This document shows, in pieces, positions 45,711 to 54,057 of a DNA stretch of 64,000 nt. Location: contig NZ_CP059163.1 in assembly GCF_013466785.1 (NCBI RefSeq), forward strand, positions 1,116,001 to 1,180,000. Direction: 5' to 3'. This DNA is from Nocardioides marinisabuli. GTDB taxonomy: Bacteria; Actinomycetota; Actinomycetes; Propionibacteriales; Nocardioidaceae. The translations under genes and the position numbers were made by a program. The stretch's first letter is position 1. Each line of letters starts with the position of its first letter. Under the pieces are notes generated by a model, which saw nothing but the letters and a program-made list of their open reading frames with translations, was not told where the DNA came from and made no database searches.

Positions 45711-47258
45711 TCACGGGTTGTTGAGGACGGGCAGCGCGCGGCCCAGGGTGGGCGAGCTCAGGCTCACCTCGAGCAGGTGCTTGCCGAGCAGCGACTCGTC
45801 GGGCAGCTCGACGGGGTAGTCGCCGGTGAAGCAGGCGGTGCACAGCGCCGTCTGCGGCTGACCGGTCGCCTCGACCATGCCGTCGAGGGAGATGTAGCCG
45901 AGGCTGTCGGCGCCGACGCTGGCGGCGATCTCGTCGACGTCGAGGCCGTTGGCGATCAGCTCGGCGCGGGTGGCGAAGTCGATGCCGTAGAAGCACGGCC
46001 ACTTCACCGGCGGCGAGGAGATCCGCACGTGCACCTCGAGCGCCCCGGCCTCGCGCAGCATCCGCACCTGGGCGCGCTGGGTGTTGCCACGCACGATCGA
46101 GTCGTCGACGACCACGAGCTTCTTGCCGCGGATCATGTGCTCGAGGGCGTTGAGCTTGAGCCGGAGCCCGAGCTGGCGCAGCGTCTGGCTGGGCTGGATG
46201 AAGGTGCGGCCCACGTAGGCGTTCTTGACGAAGCCCTGGCCGAAGGGGATGCCGGACTCCTCGGCGTAGCCGGACGCGGCCGGGGTGCCCGACTCGGGCA
46301 CCGGCATCACCATGTCGGCGTCGACGGGGAACTGGCGGGCCAGCTCGCGGCCCATCTCGACGCGCGCCTCGTGCACCGAGCGCCCGGCGATCTTGGCGTC
46401 GGGGCGGGCCAGGTAGACGTACTCGAAGACGCAGCCCTTGCGCTCGGGCTCGGCGAAGGTGTGCGAGCGCAGGCCGTCGCCGTCGATGACGATGAGCTCG
46501 CCCGGCTCGACCTCGCGCACCACGCTGGCGCCGATGGTGGCCAGGGCGGCGTCCTCGGAGGCCACCACCCAGCCCCGGTCGAGGCGGCCCAGCACCAGCG
46601 GCCGGATGCCCTGGGGGTCGCGCGCGGCGTAGAGGGTGTCCTCGTTCATCCACACGAAGCAGAACGCGCCGCGCAGCATCGGCAGCACCTCGAGCGCCCG
46701 GTCCTCGAGCGTCGAGTCGGGGTGGTGGGCCAGCAGCGCGGTCACCAGGCTGGTGTCGTTGGTGGACACGTGCCCGGGGCGCTGGAGGTCGAGCTCGTCG
46801 TCGGGCCCGGGCAGCGCCGCGACCTGCTCGCGCAGCTCGTGGGTGTTGATGAGGTTGCCGTTGTGGCCCAGGGCGATGGAGCCGTCGGGCGTGGGCCGGA
46901 AGGTCGGCTGGGCGTTCTCCCAGGTCGAGGCCCCGGTGGTGGAGTAGCGGGCGTGGCCGATGGCCAGGTGGCCCTTGAGGGAGTCGAGGGTGGTCTCGTC
47001 GAAGACCTGCGAGACCAGGCCCATGTCCTTGTAGACCAGGATCTGGCGACCGTTGCTGACGGCGATGCCGGCGGCCTCCTGGCCACGGTGCTGGAGGGCG
47101 TAGAGCCCGAAGTACGTCAGCTTGGCGACGTCCTCACCGGGCGCCCAGACGCCGAAGACGCCGCAGGCGTCCTGGGGTCCCTGGTCCTGGGGGTCGAGGG
47201 CGGTCGTCAGCCGCCCGTCGCCGCCTCGGCGGGTGCTGCCACTGCTCTGGAAGGGCAC
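45711..47258 (-). CDS. purF: Amidophosphoribosyltransferase
   Basis: 515 residues. The first step of purine synthesis transfers glutamine nitrogen to PRPP. A propeptide of about 31 residues precedes the catalytic Cys in DACGVFGVW, cleaved in the mature enzyme as in class II PurF. Glutaminase motifs (LQHRGQEAAGIAV, HARYSTTG, GHNGNL) and the PRPP loop VVVDDSIVRGNT are present. The cysteines for an Fe-S cluster (e.g. CFYGIDF, CTACFTGDYP) match the B. subtilis-type enzyme. ATG 47258. Promoter region is short, and it is divergent from a histidine kinase. Confidence 0.96.
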   Translation of the reverse strand: MPFQSSGSTRRGGDGRLTTALDPQDQGPQDACGVFGVWAPGEDVAKLTYFGLYALQHRGQEAAGIAVSNGRQILVYKDMGLVSQVFDETTLDSLKGHLAIGHARYSTTGASTWENAQPTFRPTPDGSIALGHNGNLINTHELREQVAALPGPDDELDLQRPGHVSTNDTSLVTALLAHHPDSTLEDRALEVLPMLRGAFCFVWMNEDTLYAARDPQGIRPLVLGRLDRGWVVASEDAALATIGASVVREVEPGELIVIDGDGLRSHTFAEPERKGCVFEYVYLARPDAKIAGRSVHEARVEMGRELARQFPVDADMVMPVPESGTPAASGYAEESGIPFGQGFVKNAYVGRTFIQPSQTLRQLGLRLKLNALEHMIRGKKLVVVDDSIVRGNTQRAQVRMLREAGALEVHVRISSPPVKWPCFYGIDFATRAELIANGLDVDEIAASVGADSLGYISLDGMVEATGQPQTALCTACFTGDYPVELPDESLLGKHLLEVSLSSPTLGRALPVLNNP

Positions 47259-47373
47259 GACCGCAGTCTACGCACCGTCCACCTCCTGGCCGATTCGCCT
47301 CCCGCGAGGCCCCCCGGACCGTAGGATCGCCGGGCCTGGGGGGCATGACGTCACGTGCGGAGGACTGGGACCT

Positions 47374-49131
47374 GTGAGCGAGCGAGCCTGGCTGGGCGCG
47401 GACGCCGCGAGCCCTGCCGTCGACGCGCTCACGCTGATCGCCGAGGGCGTCACGCGCGTCGCCGGCTTCCGGGTCGCCACGGTCGGCCTGGTGCGCGGCA
47501 ACGAGCTCGAGACGGTCGCGGTCGCCGGTGACGACGAGGCCCGCACCGCCCTGCTCGGCGCCCGCACCCCCCTCGCCTCCATCCTCGCCGAGCTCGAGCT
47601 GGCCGAGCACTGGGGCCCGCTGCGCTTCGTGCCGCACGAGTCGCTGCCCGTCGACCTGCAGGTCTGGGGCTGGGTCCCCGACCTGCTGCCGCTCGAGGGA
47701 CCGGACGCCTGGCACCCGATGGACGCGCTGTGCGCCCCGCTGCACAGCGGGAGCGGCGAGATGCTGGGCATGCTGTCGATGGACCTGCCCGACGACGGGC
47801 GCCGGCCGGGCCCCGAGGCGCAGCGCGTCCTCGCGGCGTACGCCGACCAGGCGACGCGCGCGGCCCTGCTCGCGCTCGAGCGCGAGCAGCTGGCCGAACA
47901 GGTGCGCCTGGCCTCGGCGGCGCGCCAGATCGTGCGTGACGCCCCGGCCCAGCTCGGGGTCGAGGAGGTGCTCGCGGCGAGCGCCGACGCGCTGATGCAG
48001 GGCTTCCGGGCCGTCGGGGCCTGGTTGCAGATCTTCGCCGACGACGGCCTGGGCACCGGTCGGCTCGTGGCCGCCGACGGGACCCAGGTCGCGCTGCCGG
48101 GCCGGCTGGTGCGCACCGCCGAGCGCTCGGCGCGCGCCTCGTGGGCCGCGCAGCGCGTCGACGTGGTCTCCCGCGAGCACCTCCAGGCGCCGGCGCTGAG
48201 CGCGCGCGAGACCAGCGAGATCGTCGACTTCCTCGACGAGATCCGGGTCGGCTCGCTGCTCTTCGTGCCGATCGGGGCCGCCCACGAGGCCCTGGGCAAC
48301 CTGGTGCTGACACGGCTCGCGGGGGCGCCGGGGTGGACGGCCGCGGAGCGCGAGGCGGCGCTCGACATCGGCCACGACCTGGGACGCGTCGTCCTCAACG
48401 CCCGCTCCTTCGAGCGGGAGCACCGGATGGTCGAGGAACTGCGCGCCCTCGACTCCTACAAGGGCCGGCTGATCGCCACGGTCTCGCACGAGCTGAAGAA
48501 CCCGCTGACCGCGATCGTGGGTCACCTCGAGATCCTGCAGGACGAGCCCACAGACCCGGCCGTGTCGGCGTCGGTCGACGCCATCGACCGGGGAGCCCGG
48601 CGACTGGCCCGGGTGGCCGACGACCTGCTGCTGCTGGCCAAGGTCGGCGACCCCGACCACCCCGTCGTGCCGCGACCGGTCGACCTGGCCGACGTGGTGG
48701 CCGACGTCCTCGCGCTGCAGGAGCACAGCCTGACCCGCAAGGGCATCGAGGTGGTGGTGGAGAAGCCCGAGGAGCCGGTGGTGGCGATGGCCGAGGCCGA
48801 GGAGATCGAGCGCCTGGTGACGAACCTGGTCAGCAACGCCGGCAAGTACACCCCGAGCGGCGGCCGGGTGACGGTCTGCCTCGCGGTCGAGGGCGACGAG
48901 GCGGTCCTCGAGTGCACCGACACCGGCCTGGGCATCTCCGCGGAGGACCAGGAGCAGCTGTTCCAGGAGTTCTTCCGCTCCACCAACCCGCTCGCCCTGG
49001 CCCAGCCGGGCACCGGGCTCGGGCTCAGCATCGTGCACCGGATCGTCAGCCGCCACGGCGGGCGCACCGAGGTCGAGTCGCGGCTCGGCGAGGGCAGCAC
49101 CTTCCGGGTGCGGCTGCCCGTGGCCGGCTGA
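47374..49131 (+). CDS. GAF-domain sensor histidine kinase 1
   Basis: 585 residues from GTG 47374. Two GAF-like segments (about 15-165 and 190-345) precede HisKA with His372 in TVSHELKNPLTAIVGHLEIL and HATPase (NLVSNAGKYTPSGG, GLGISAEDQEQLFQEFFR, GTGLGLSIVHRIVSRHGG). No membrane helices, so cytoplasmic sensing. It is a close paralogue of the next gene: both contain ALDIGHDLGR(V/A)VLNARSFERE just before HisKA. No response regulator is near either. Confidence 0.93.
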   Translation: MSERAWLGADAASPAVDALTLIAEGVTRVAGFRVATVGLVRGNELETVAVAGDDEARTALLGARTPLASILAELELAEHWGPLRFVPHESLPVDLQVWGWVPDLLPLEGPDAWHPMDALCAPLHSGSGEMLGMLSMDLPDDGRRPGPEAQRVLAAYADQATRAALLALEREQLAEQVRLASAARQIVRDAPAQLGVEEVLAASADALMQGFRAVGAWLQIFADDGLGTGRLVAADGTQVALPGRLVRTAERSARASWAAQRVDVVSREHLQAPALSARETSEIVDFLDEIRVGSLLFVPIGAAHEALGNLVLTRLAGAPGWTAAEREAALDIGHDLGRVVLNARSFEREHRMVEELRALDSYKGRLIATVSHELKNPLTAIVGHLEILQDEPTDPAVSASVDAIDRGARRLARVADDLLLLAKVGDPDHPVVPRPVDLADVVADVLALQEHSLTRKGIEVVVEKPEEPVVAMAEAEEIERLVTNLVSNAGKYTPSGGRVTVCLAVEGDEAVLECTDTGLGISAEDQEQLFQEFFRSTNPLALAQPGTGLGLSIVHRIVSRHGGRTEVESRLGEGSTFRVRLPVAG

Positions 49132-49255
49132 CCGTCCCGGCGGGACCGACCTGTGGAAAGCAGCGGCAGGGTTCAGGACCCCCCTTTAAGGTGAAGGGGA
49201 CGGCGGCTCGTGCAGGCAGGGCCGCACTCTGCCACCCACCTGCCGGAGCCCCCAC

Positions 49256-51040
49256 GTGACCCCGACCCAGGGCACCACCCACCAGCCCCTCGCGGCGACC
49301 CCCGTCGCTCCGGCGAGCCCGGTCCCCGCGACCACCGAGCTGACCCGGGTGCTGCGCTCGATCGCAGCGGAGATGGCCCAGGCCGGTGGCTTCCGGGTCT
49401 CGGCGGTCAGCCTGTTCCGGGCCACCGACGAGCTCGAGTTCGTCGTGGTCGACGGCGACCCCGAGGCCGTGGCCGAGCTGACCGGCGACGTCACCCCGAC
49501 CCCCGTGGCGATGACGATGCTCGAGCGCGCCGAGCAGTGGGGGCCGCTGCGCTTCCTGCCCCACGAGCAGGCCGTGGAGCTGCTCGACCACATCTGGGTG
49601 GGATCGGCGCAGTCCGCGGCACCCGCGCACCCCGACGCCTGGCAGCCCTGCGACCTGCTGATGGCCCCGCTCACCGACACCGACGGCACCCTGCACGGCA
49701 TCGTGTGGGTCGACCTGCCCCTCGACGGGCTGCGCCCCGGCACCGACCAGCGTCGGCGCCTGGGGGGCTACGCCGAGCGCGCCAACAGCGCCATGCTCGA
49801 CGTGCTCGAGCGCGAGCGCCTGCTCGAGCAGGTGCGGCTCGCCGACGCCGCCCGGCGGGTGGTGCGCAGCGCCACCGCCGACCTCGACCTGGCCCGCCTG
49901 GTGCAGACCGTCATCGACACCGTCTGCGACGGGTTCACCGTCGACGACGTGCGGGTGCAGCTGCTCGCCGAGGAGGAGGAGGCCGACCTCGACGAGGTCT
50001 CGCTGCTGTCCCGGCGGCTGGCCGAGCGCTGCTGGCGCGACCAGCGCGTCGCCATCATCTCCCACCGCCGTGCCGCGCCGGCCCTGCTCAGCGCCGAGGA
50101 GCACGCGCTGCTGCTCGAGGGCCTGCACGGCCAGGGCGACACCTCGCTGCTGCTGACCCCGCTCGGCGCCGGGCCCGAGTGCGTGGGCCGGCTGCTGATG
50201 TTCCGCCGCGACCGCACCGACTGGTCCGACGAGGAGGCGAGCGCGGCCCTCGACATCGGCCACGACCTGGGCCGTGCGGTGCTCAACGCCCGCAGCTTCG
50301 AGCGCGAGCAGCAGGCGGCGGCGTACCGCCAGCAGCTGATCGCGACCATGGCCCACGAGCTGAAGAACCCGCTGGCGGCCGTCGGCGGATACCTCGACAT
50401 GCTCGAGGACTTCCTGGCCGAGGAGCCCGCCACCGGCCCCGAGGTGCAGCGCTCGCTGCGCGGCATCGGGCGCGCCACCCGGCGCCTCGACGACATCGTC
50501 GCCGACCTGCTGACCCTGGCGCGCTTCGACGAGGCGGCCGACCCGGCGCTGGTGGCGCCGCAGGAGCTGGGCGCGCTGCTGCACGAGGTGGTCGAAGGCC
50601 TCGCCGTGCAGGCGGACGCCCGTGACGTGCGGGTGCGCGTGCACGCCCCGTCCAGAGGAGTGCTGGTCAGCGCCGACGCCGCGGACCTGGAGCGGCTGCT
50701 GGTCAACCTGGTCAGCAACGCCGTGAAGTACTCCCACGAGGGCGGCGAGGTCGAGGTGCACCTCGAGACCCGCCCCGGCCCGGTCCCCGCCACGACCGAG
50801 GTGGTGCTGCGGGTCGTCGACCACGGCATCGGCATCGCCGCCGCCGAGCAGCAGCGGCTCTTCGAGGAGTTCTACCGCTCGGCCGACCCGGCCGCGGCCA
50901 GCCAGCCGGGCACCGGCCTGGGCCTGGCCATCGTGCAGCGCGTCGTACGACGCCTCGACGGCGACATCGCCGTCGAGTCCGCTCCCGGGGAGGGCAGCGT
51001 CTTCACCGTCACCCTCCCCGGCAGCGGGTCCCCGACCTGA
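49256..51040 (+). CDS. GAF-domain sensor histidine kinase 2
   Basis: 594 residues from GTG 49256 (CGGAG upstream). Two GAF-like segments, HisKA with His367 (TMAHELKNPLAAVGGYLDML), and HATPase (NLVSNAVKYSHEGGEVEV; GIGIAAAEQQRLFEEFYRS; GTGLGLAIVQRVVRRLDG). Domain order matches kinase 1, from which it is separated by 124 bases. The Ala/Pro/Thr N-terminal 25 residues are unstructured. Probably a tandem duplication that diverged; the two may form heterodimers. Confidence 0.93.
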   Translation: MTPTQGTTHQPLAATPVAPASPVPATTELTRVLRSIAAEMAQAGGFRVSAVSLFRATDELEFVVVDGDPEAVAELTGDVTPTPVAMTMLERAEQWGPLRFLPHEQAVELLDHIWVGSAQSAAPAHPDAWQPCDLLMAPLTDTDGTLHGIVWVDLPLDGLRPGTDQRRRLGGYAERANSAMLDVLERERLLEQVRLADAARRVVRSATADLDLARLVQTVIDTVCDGFTVDDVRVQLLAEEEEADLDEVSLLSRRLAERCWRDQRVAIISHRRAAPALLSAEEHALLLEGLHGQGDTSLLLTPLGAGPECVGRLLMFRRDRTDWSDEEASAALDIGHDLGRAVLNARSFEREQQAAAYRQQLIATMAHELKNPLAAVGGYLDMLEDFLAEEPATGPEVQRSLRGIGRATRRLDDIVADLLTLARFDEAADPALVAPQELGALLHEVVEGLAVQADARDVRVRVHAPSRGVLVSADAADLERLLVNLVSNAVKYSHEGGEVEVHLETRPGPVPATTEVVLRVVDHGIGIAAAEQQRLFEEFYRSADPAAASQPGTGLGLAIVQRVVRRLDGDIAVESAPGEGSVFTVTLPGSGSPT

Positions 51041-51055
51041 GGCCGGCGGGGTCGC

Positions 51056-51535
51056 TCAGGCCATCCCGCGCGCGCCCTGCACCACGGCCTCGCGGATGCG
51101 CGTGTAGGTGCCGCACCGGCAGATGTTGCGGATGGTGTCGAGGTCGGCGTCCCTGATCTCGCGTCCCTCGCGGCGCACCTTCTTGACCAGCGCGACCGCC
51201 GCCATGATCTGGCCCGGCTGGCAGTAGCCGCACTGCGGGACGTCGCGGTCGATCCAGGCCTCCTGCATCGGGTGCAGGTCCTGGCCCACGGTGTCGGGCA
51301 GGCCCTCGATGGTGGTGACCTCGTCGTCGCGGCCGAGGTCGCCCACCCGCACCGAGCACGGGTTGAACGCCTTGCCGTTGATGTGCGACGTGCACGCCTT
51401 GCACACGTTGATGCCGCAGCCGTACTTCGGACCGGTGACCCCGAGGAGGTCGCGCAGGACCCAGAGCACCCGCACGTCGTCCTTGACGTTCACGGTGACC
51501 GGCTTGCCGTTGAGGATGAATGTCTGCTTGGGCAT
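51056..51535 (-). CDS. (2Fe-2S) subunit of molybdenum hydroxylase (IorA/CoxS-like)
   Basis: 159 residues. An N-terminal plant-type ferredoxin cluster is bound by YGCGINVCKACTSHINGKAFNPC (Cys spacing C-x4-C-x2-C-x11-C), and a second [2Fe-2S] by CGYCQPGQIM...CRCGTYTRI. These subunits pass electrons from the Mo centre. The TAAGGAGAGG ribosome site overlaps the stop of the upstream large subunit, so the two are coupled. IorA-like (isoquinoline/aldehyde oxidoreductase) is the closest type. Confidence 0.94.
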   Translation of the reverse strand: MPKQTFILNGKPVTVNVKDDVRVLWVLRDLLGVTGPKYGCGINVCKACTSHINGKAFNPCSVRVGDLGRDDEVTTIEGLPDTVGQDLHPMQEAWIDRDVPQCGYCQPGQIMAAVALVKKVRREGREIRDADLDTIRNICRCGTYTRIREAVVQGARGMA

Positions 51536-51547
51536 GTCGGCCTCTCC

Positions 51548-53914
51548 TTAGTAGGTGAACTTGAGGCCGTTGGTCGGCGACTTGGGGACCGACGGCACGA
51601 ACGACTTGGGCTTGAAGGTGACCTTGCCGTGGTTGATGGGGAACCGGGTCGGCATCGTCCCGGTCGCCCGGGCGTAGGCGCAGGCCACGGACGCCGCCGA
51701 GGCGGCCACGCCGGCCTCGCCGGCACCGCCGGGCAGCCGGTCCTCCGAGGGCAGCACGAAGCACTCGAAGCGGGGCGGGATGTTCCACTGCCGCGTGTAG
51801 TAGTAGTTGTCCCAGCTGGCCTCGAGGAAGTGCCCGTCGCGCAGGTGCACGCTGCTGGTCAGGGTGAGCGCGAGCCCGTCGGAGAAGCCGCCCATCATCT
51901 GGGCCTTCAGGCCCTGGGGGTTGATCACCAGGCCCGCGTCGACCGCGAAGGTGGCCCGGGTGACCCGCGGGCCGGTGACGGCGTTGCGGATCCTGCGGTT
52001 GACGGTCTCGGGCCGGGTGTCGATCTCGACCAGGCAGGCCGTCGCACCCTTGTACTCCTGGTGGATCGCGATGCCCTGGGCGAAGCCGGCGGGCATCCTG
52101 CGACCCCAGTCGCCCTCCTCGGCCACCTTCTCCAGCGCCTTGCGGACCTTGGCGCTCTTGGCGTGCTTGAGCCGGAACTCCAGCGGGTCCATGCCGACCT
52201 CGGCGGCGAGCCGGTCGACGACGAGCTCGACGGCGACCCGGGTGTCGGGCGAGTAGATGTTGCGCATGCTGCCGGTGTTGAACCGGTCGTCGGTCTCGTT
52301 GAGCAGCTGGGTGACGACACCGAAGTTGTAGCCGAGCTCCTGGGTCAGGGTGAAGATCGTCTGCGAGAAGCCCAGGCCGCCGACCTTCTTGCCGACCTCG
52401 GTCGGCGCCTCGTCGATGGTCGAGGTGATGATCTCGCCCAGCCCGTGGCTGAAGTCGGTGACGACGCTGGTGTTGCGCTGCTCGAAGCTGAGCACCTGCC
52501 CGGCCAGCACGGTCGCGCGGATGCGCGAGGTGACCATCGGGTGCAACCGGCCCTGGCGGGGCTCGTCGGCGCGGTGCCACATCAGCTTGACCGGCTTGCC
52601 CATCGCCTGCGAGACCTTGGCGGCCTCGATGGCGGCGTCGCTGAAGAGCTTGTGGCCGAAGGACCCGCCACCGGTGACGACGTTGACCTTCACCTGGTCC
52701 TGGCTCATCCCGAGCGCCTGGGCGATGTTCTGCTGGGCCAGGATCGGGACCTTGAGCCCCGCCCAGATCTCGGCGGAGTCCTCCCGGACGTCGGCGATCG
52801 CGCAGTTGGGCTCCAGCGCGGCGCTGGAGCGGAACATGAACTCGAAGCGCTCCTCGACGGTCTTGGCCAGCAGCGGCACCTCGGGCACCGCCAGCGGCAG
52901 CTCGGCCTTCTTCAGGCGCGCCAGGATGGTCTGGTCGGACTCGCCCTCGACGGGCCCGTCGTTCCACACCACGTCCATGGCCCGGATGGCGTCGATGCAC
53001 TGGCCGAAGGTCGTGGCGCGCACCGCCACCCCGGTGTCGACGACCGCGACCTGCTTGACGCCCGGCATCTTGAGGATCTTCTTCTTGTTGCGCAGCCGCT
53101 TCGGCGAGCCGTTGAGGGTCGGCGGACGGCACAGCATCGTCGGCTTCGCACCCTTGACCTCGAGGTCGAGGGTGAAGTCCTTCCTGCCGGTCACCGCGAG
53201 CCGCGCGTCGTCGCGGTTGCGCGGCTTGCCGATGCGGGTGAACTCCTCGGGGTCCTTGAGCAGCACGTCGACGACCTCGGTAACCGGGCTGGCCGCCAGG
53301 GTCGCCAGCTCGCCGTAGCCCAGCGTCTCGCCGCCGGGACCGATCACGACGCCGTCCTTGGTGCGCAGCCGCTCGACGGCGTACCCGAGCTGGCGCGCGG
53401 CGGCGTCGAGCAGGGCGCCGCGCGCGATGGCCGAGGCCACCCGGATCGGGGTGTACGTCGACACGGTGCTGTTGGAGCCGCCGGTGAGCTGGTTGAAGAC
53501 CAGCTCGGGACGGGCGGGGGCCAGGGTGACCGTGACCTTCTCGACCGGCAGGTCGAGCTCCTCGGCGATGATCATCGCGGTCGAGGTGGTGATGCCCTGG
53601 CCGACCTCCATGCGCGGCAGCGCGAAGGAGGCGGTGCCGTCCTCGTTGATCTCGATGGTGATCAGCTGCGAGGTCGGCAGCGCCGCGTCGGTCTGCAGGT
53701 CCTCGAGGTCGTAGAGCTCGGGCACCTGCGGCAGCGAGGGGACCGCCGCCCGCGCGGGCCGGGCCATGGTCAGGTCGGCGGCCGCGACCAGCGTGGTGCC
53801 GGCGACCACGTAGCCGAGGAAGGAGCGGCGGCGGACCCCTCCGGGAGGCCCGGTGTCCGGGGCGCTGTCGTGGCTGGTTCCGGCGGGTCCGGTGCTGTCT
53901 TCAGGCGCTGTCAT
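51548..53914 (-). CDS. Molybdopterin-binding large subunit of aldehyde/isoquinoline-type oxidoreductase (IorB-like)
   Basis: 788 residues. A Tat signal RRRSFLGYVVAGTTLVAAADL (about 29-48) sends the folded cofactor-bearing complex outside. The aldehyde oxidase/xanthine dehydrogenase Mo-domain follows: EINEDGTASFALPRMEVGQG, QLTGGSNSTVSTYTPIR, VTGGGSFGHKLFSDAA, and DRLPGGAGEAGVAASAASVACA near the end with the catalytic Glu. It is an xdhAB-like enzyme of the IorAB branch: two subunits, no FAD subunit. Substrate unknown. ATG 53914. It has a palindrome upstream. Maturation genes (XdhC-like, MoCo) are not adjacent. Confidence 0.92.
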   Translation of the reverse strand: MTAPEDSTGPAGTSHDSAPDTGPPGGVRRRSFLGYVVAGTTLVAAADLTMARPARAAVPSLPQVPELYDLEDLQTDAALPTSQLITIEINEDGTASFALPRMEVGQGITTSTAMIIAEELDLPVEKVTVTLAPARPELVFNQLTGGSNSTVSTYTPIRVASAIARGALLDAAARQLGYAVERLRTKDGVVIGPGGETLGYGELATLAASPVTEVVDVLLKDPEEFTRIGKPRNRDDARLAVTGRKDFTLDLEVKGAKPTMLCRPPTLNGSPKRLRNKKKILKMPGVKQVAVVDTGVAVRATTFGQCIDAIRAMDVVWNDGPVEGESDQTILARLKKAELPLAVPEVPLLAKTVEERFEFMFRSSAALEPNCAIADVREDSAEIWAGLKVPILAQQNIAQALGMSQDQVKVNVVTGGGSFGHKLFSDAAIEAAKVSQAMGKPVKLMWHRADEPRQGRLHPMVTSRIRATVLAGQVLSFEQRNTSVVTDFSHGLGEIITSTIDEAPTEVGKKVGGLGFSQTIFTLTQELGYNFGVVTQLLNETDDRFNTGSMRNIYSPDTRVAVELVVDRLAAEVGMDPLEFRLKHAKSAKVRKALEKVAEEGDWGRRMPAGFAQGIAIHQEYKGATACLVEIDTRPETVNRRIRNAVTGPRVTRATFAVDAGLVINPQGLKAQMMGGFSDGLALTLTSSVHLRDGHFLEASWDNYYYTRQWNIPPRFECFVLPSEDRLPGGAGEAGVAASAASVACAYARATGTMPTRFPINHGKVTFKPKSFVPSVPKSPTNGLKFTY

Positions 53915-53952
53915 GTGACCGAGAAGCTCCCCATGTCGTGGTCGGGCAAGGC

Positions 53953-53968
53953 CCCGGTCTAGACCGGG
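53953..53968. promoter_or_regulatory. Palindrome upstream of iorB-like gene
   Basis: CCCGGTCT-AGACCGGG, a perfect 16-base palindrome 39 bases before the IorB-like start, in promoter position. A dimeric regulator is probable but none is encoded nearby. Confidence 0.5.
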
Positions 53969-54057
53969 CGCCTCCTTTCTACCCGCGCGTGAGCGTCGTC
54001 ACGCACATCTGGCGTTCGTTCCTGTCAGATGGACGGATTTTTACCCGGTGGGGCATC

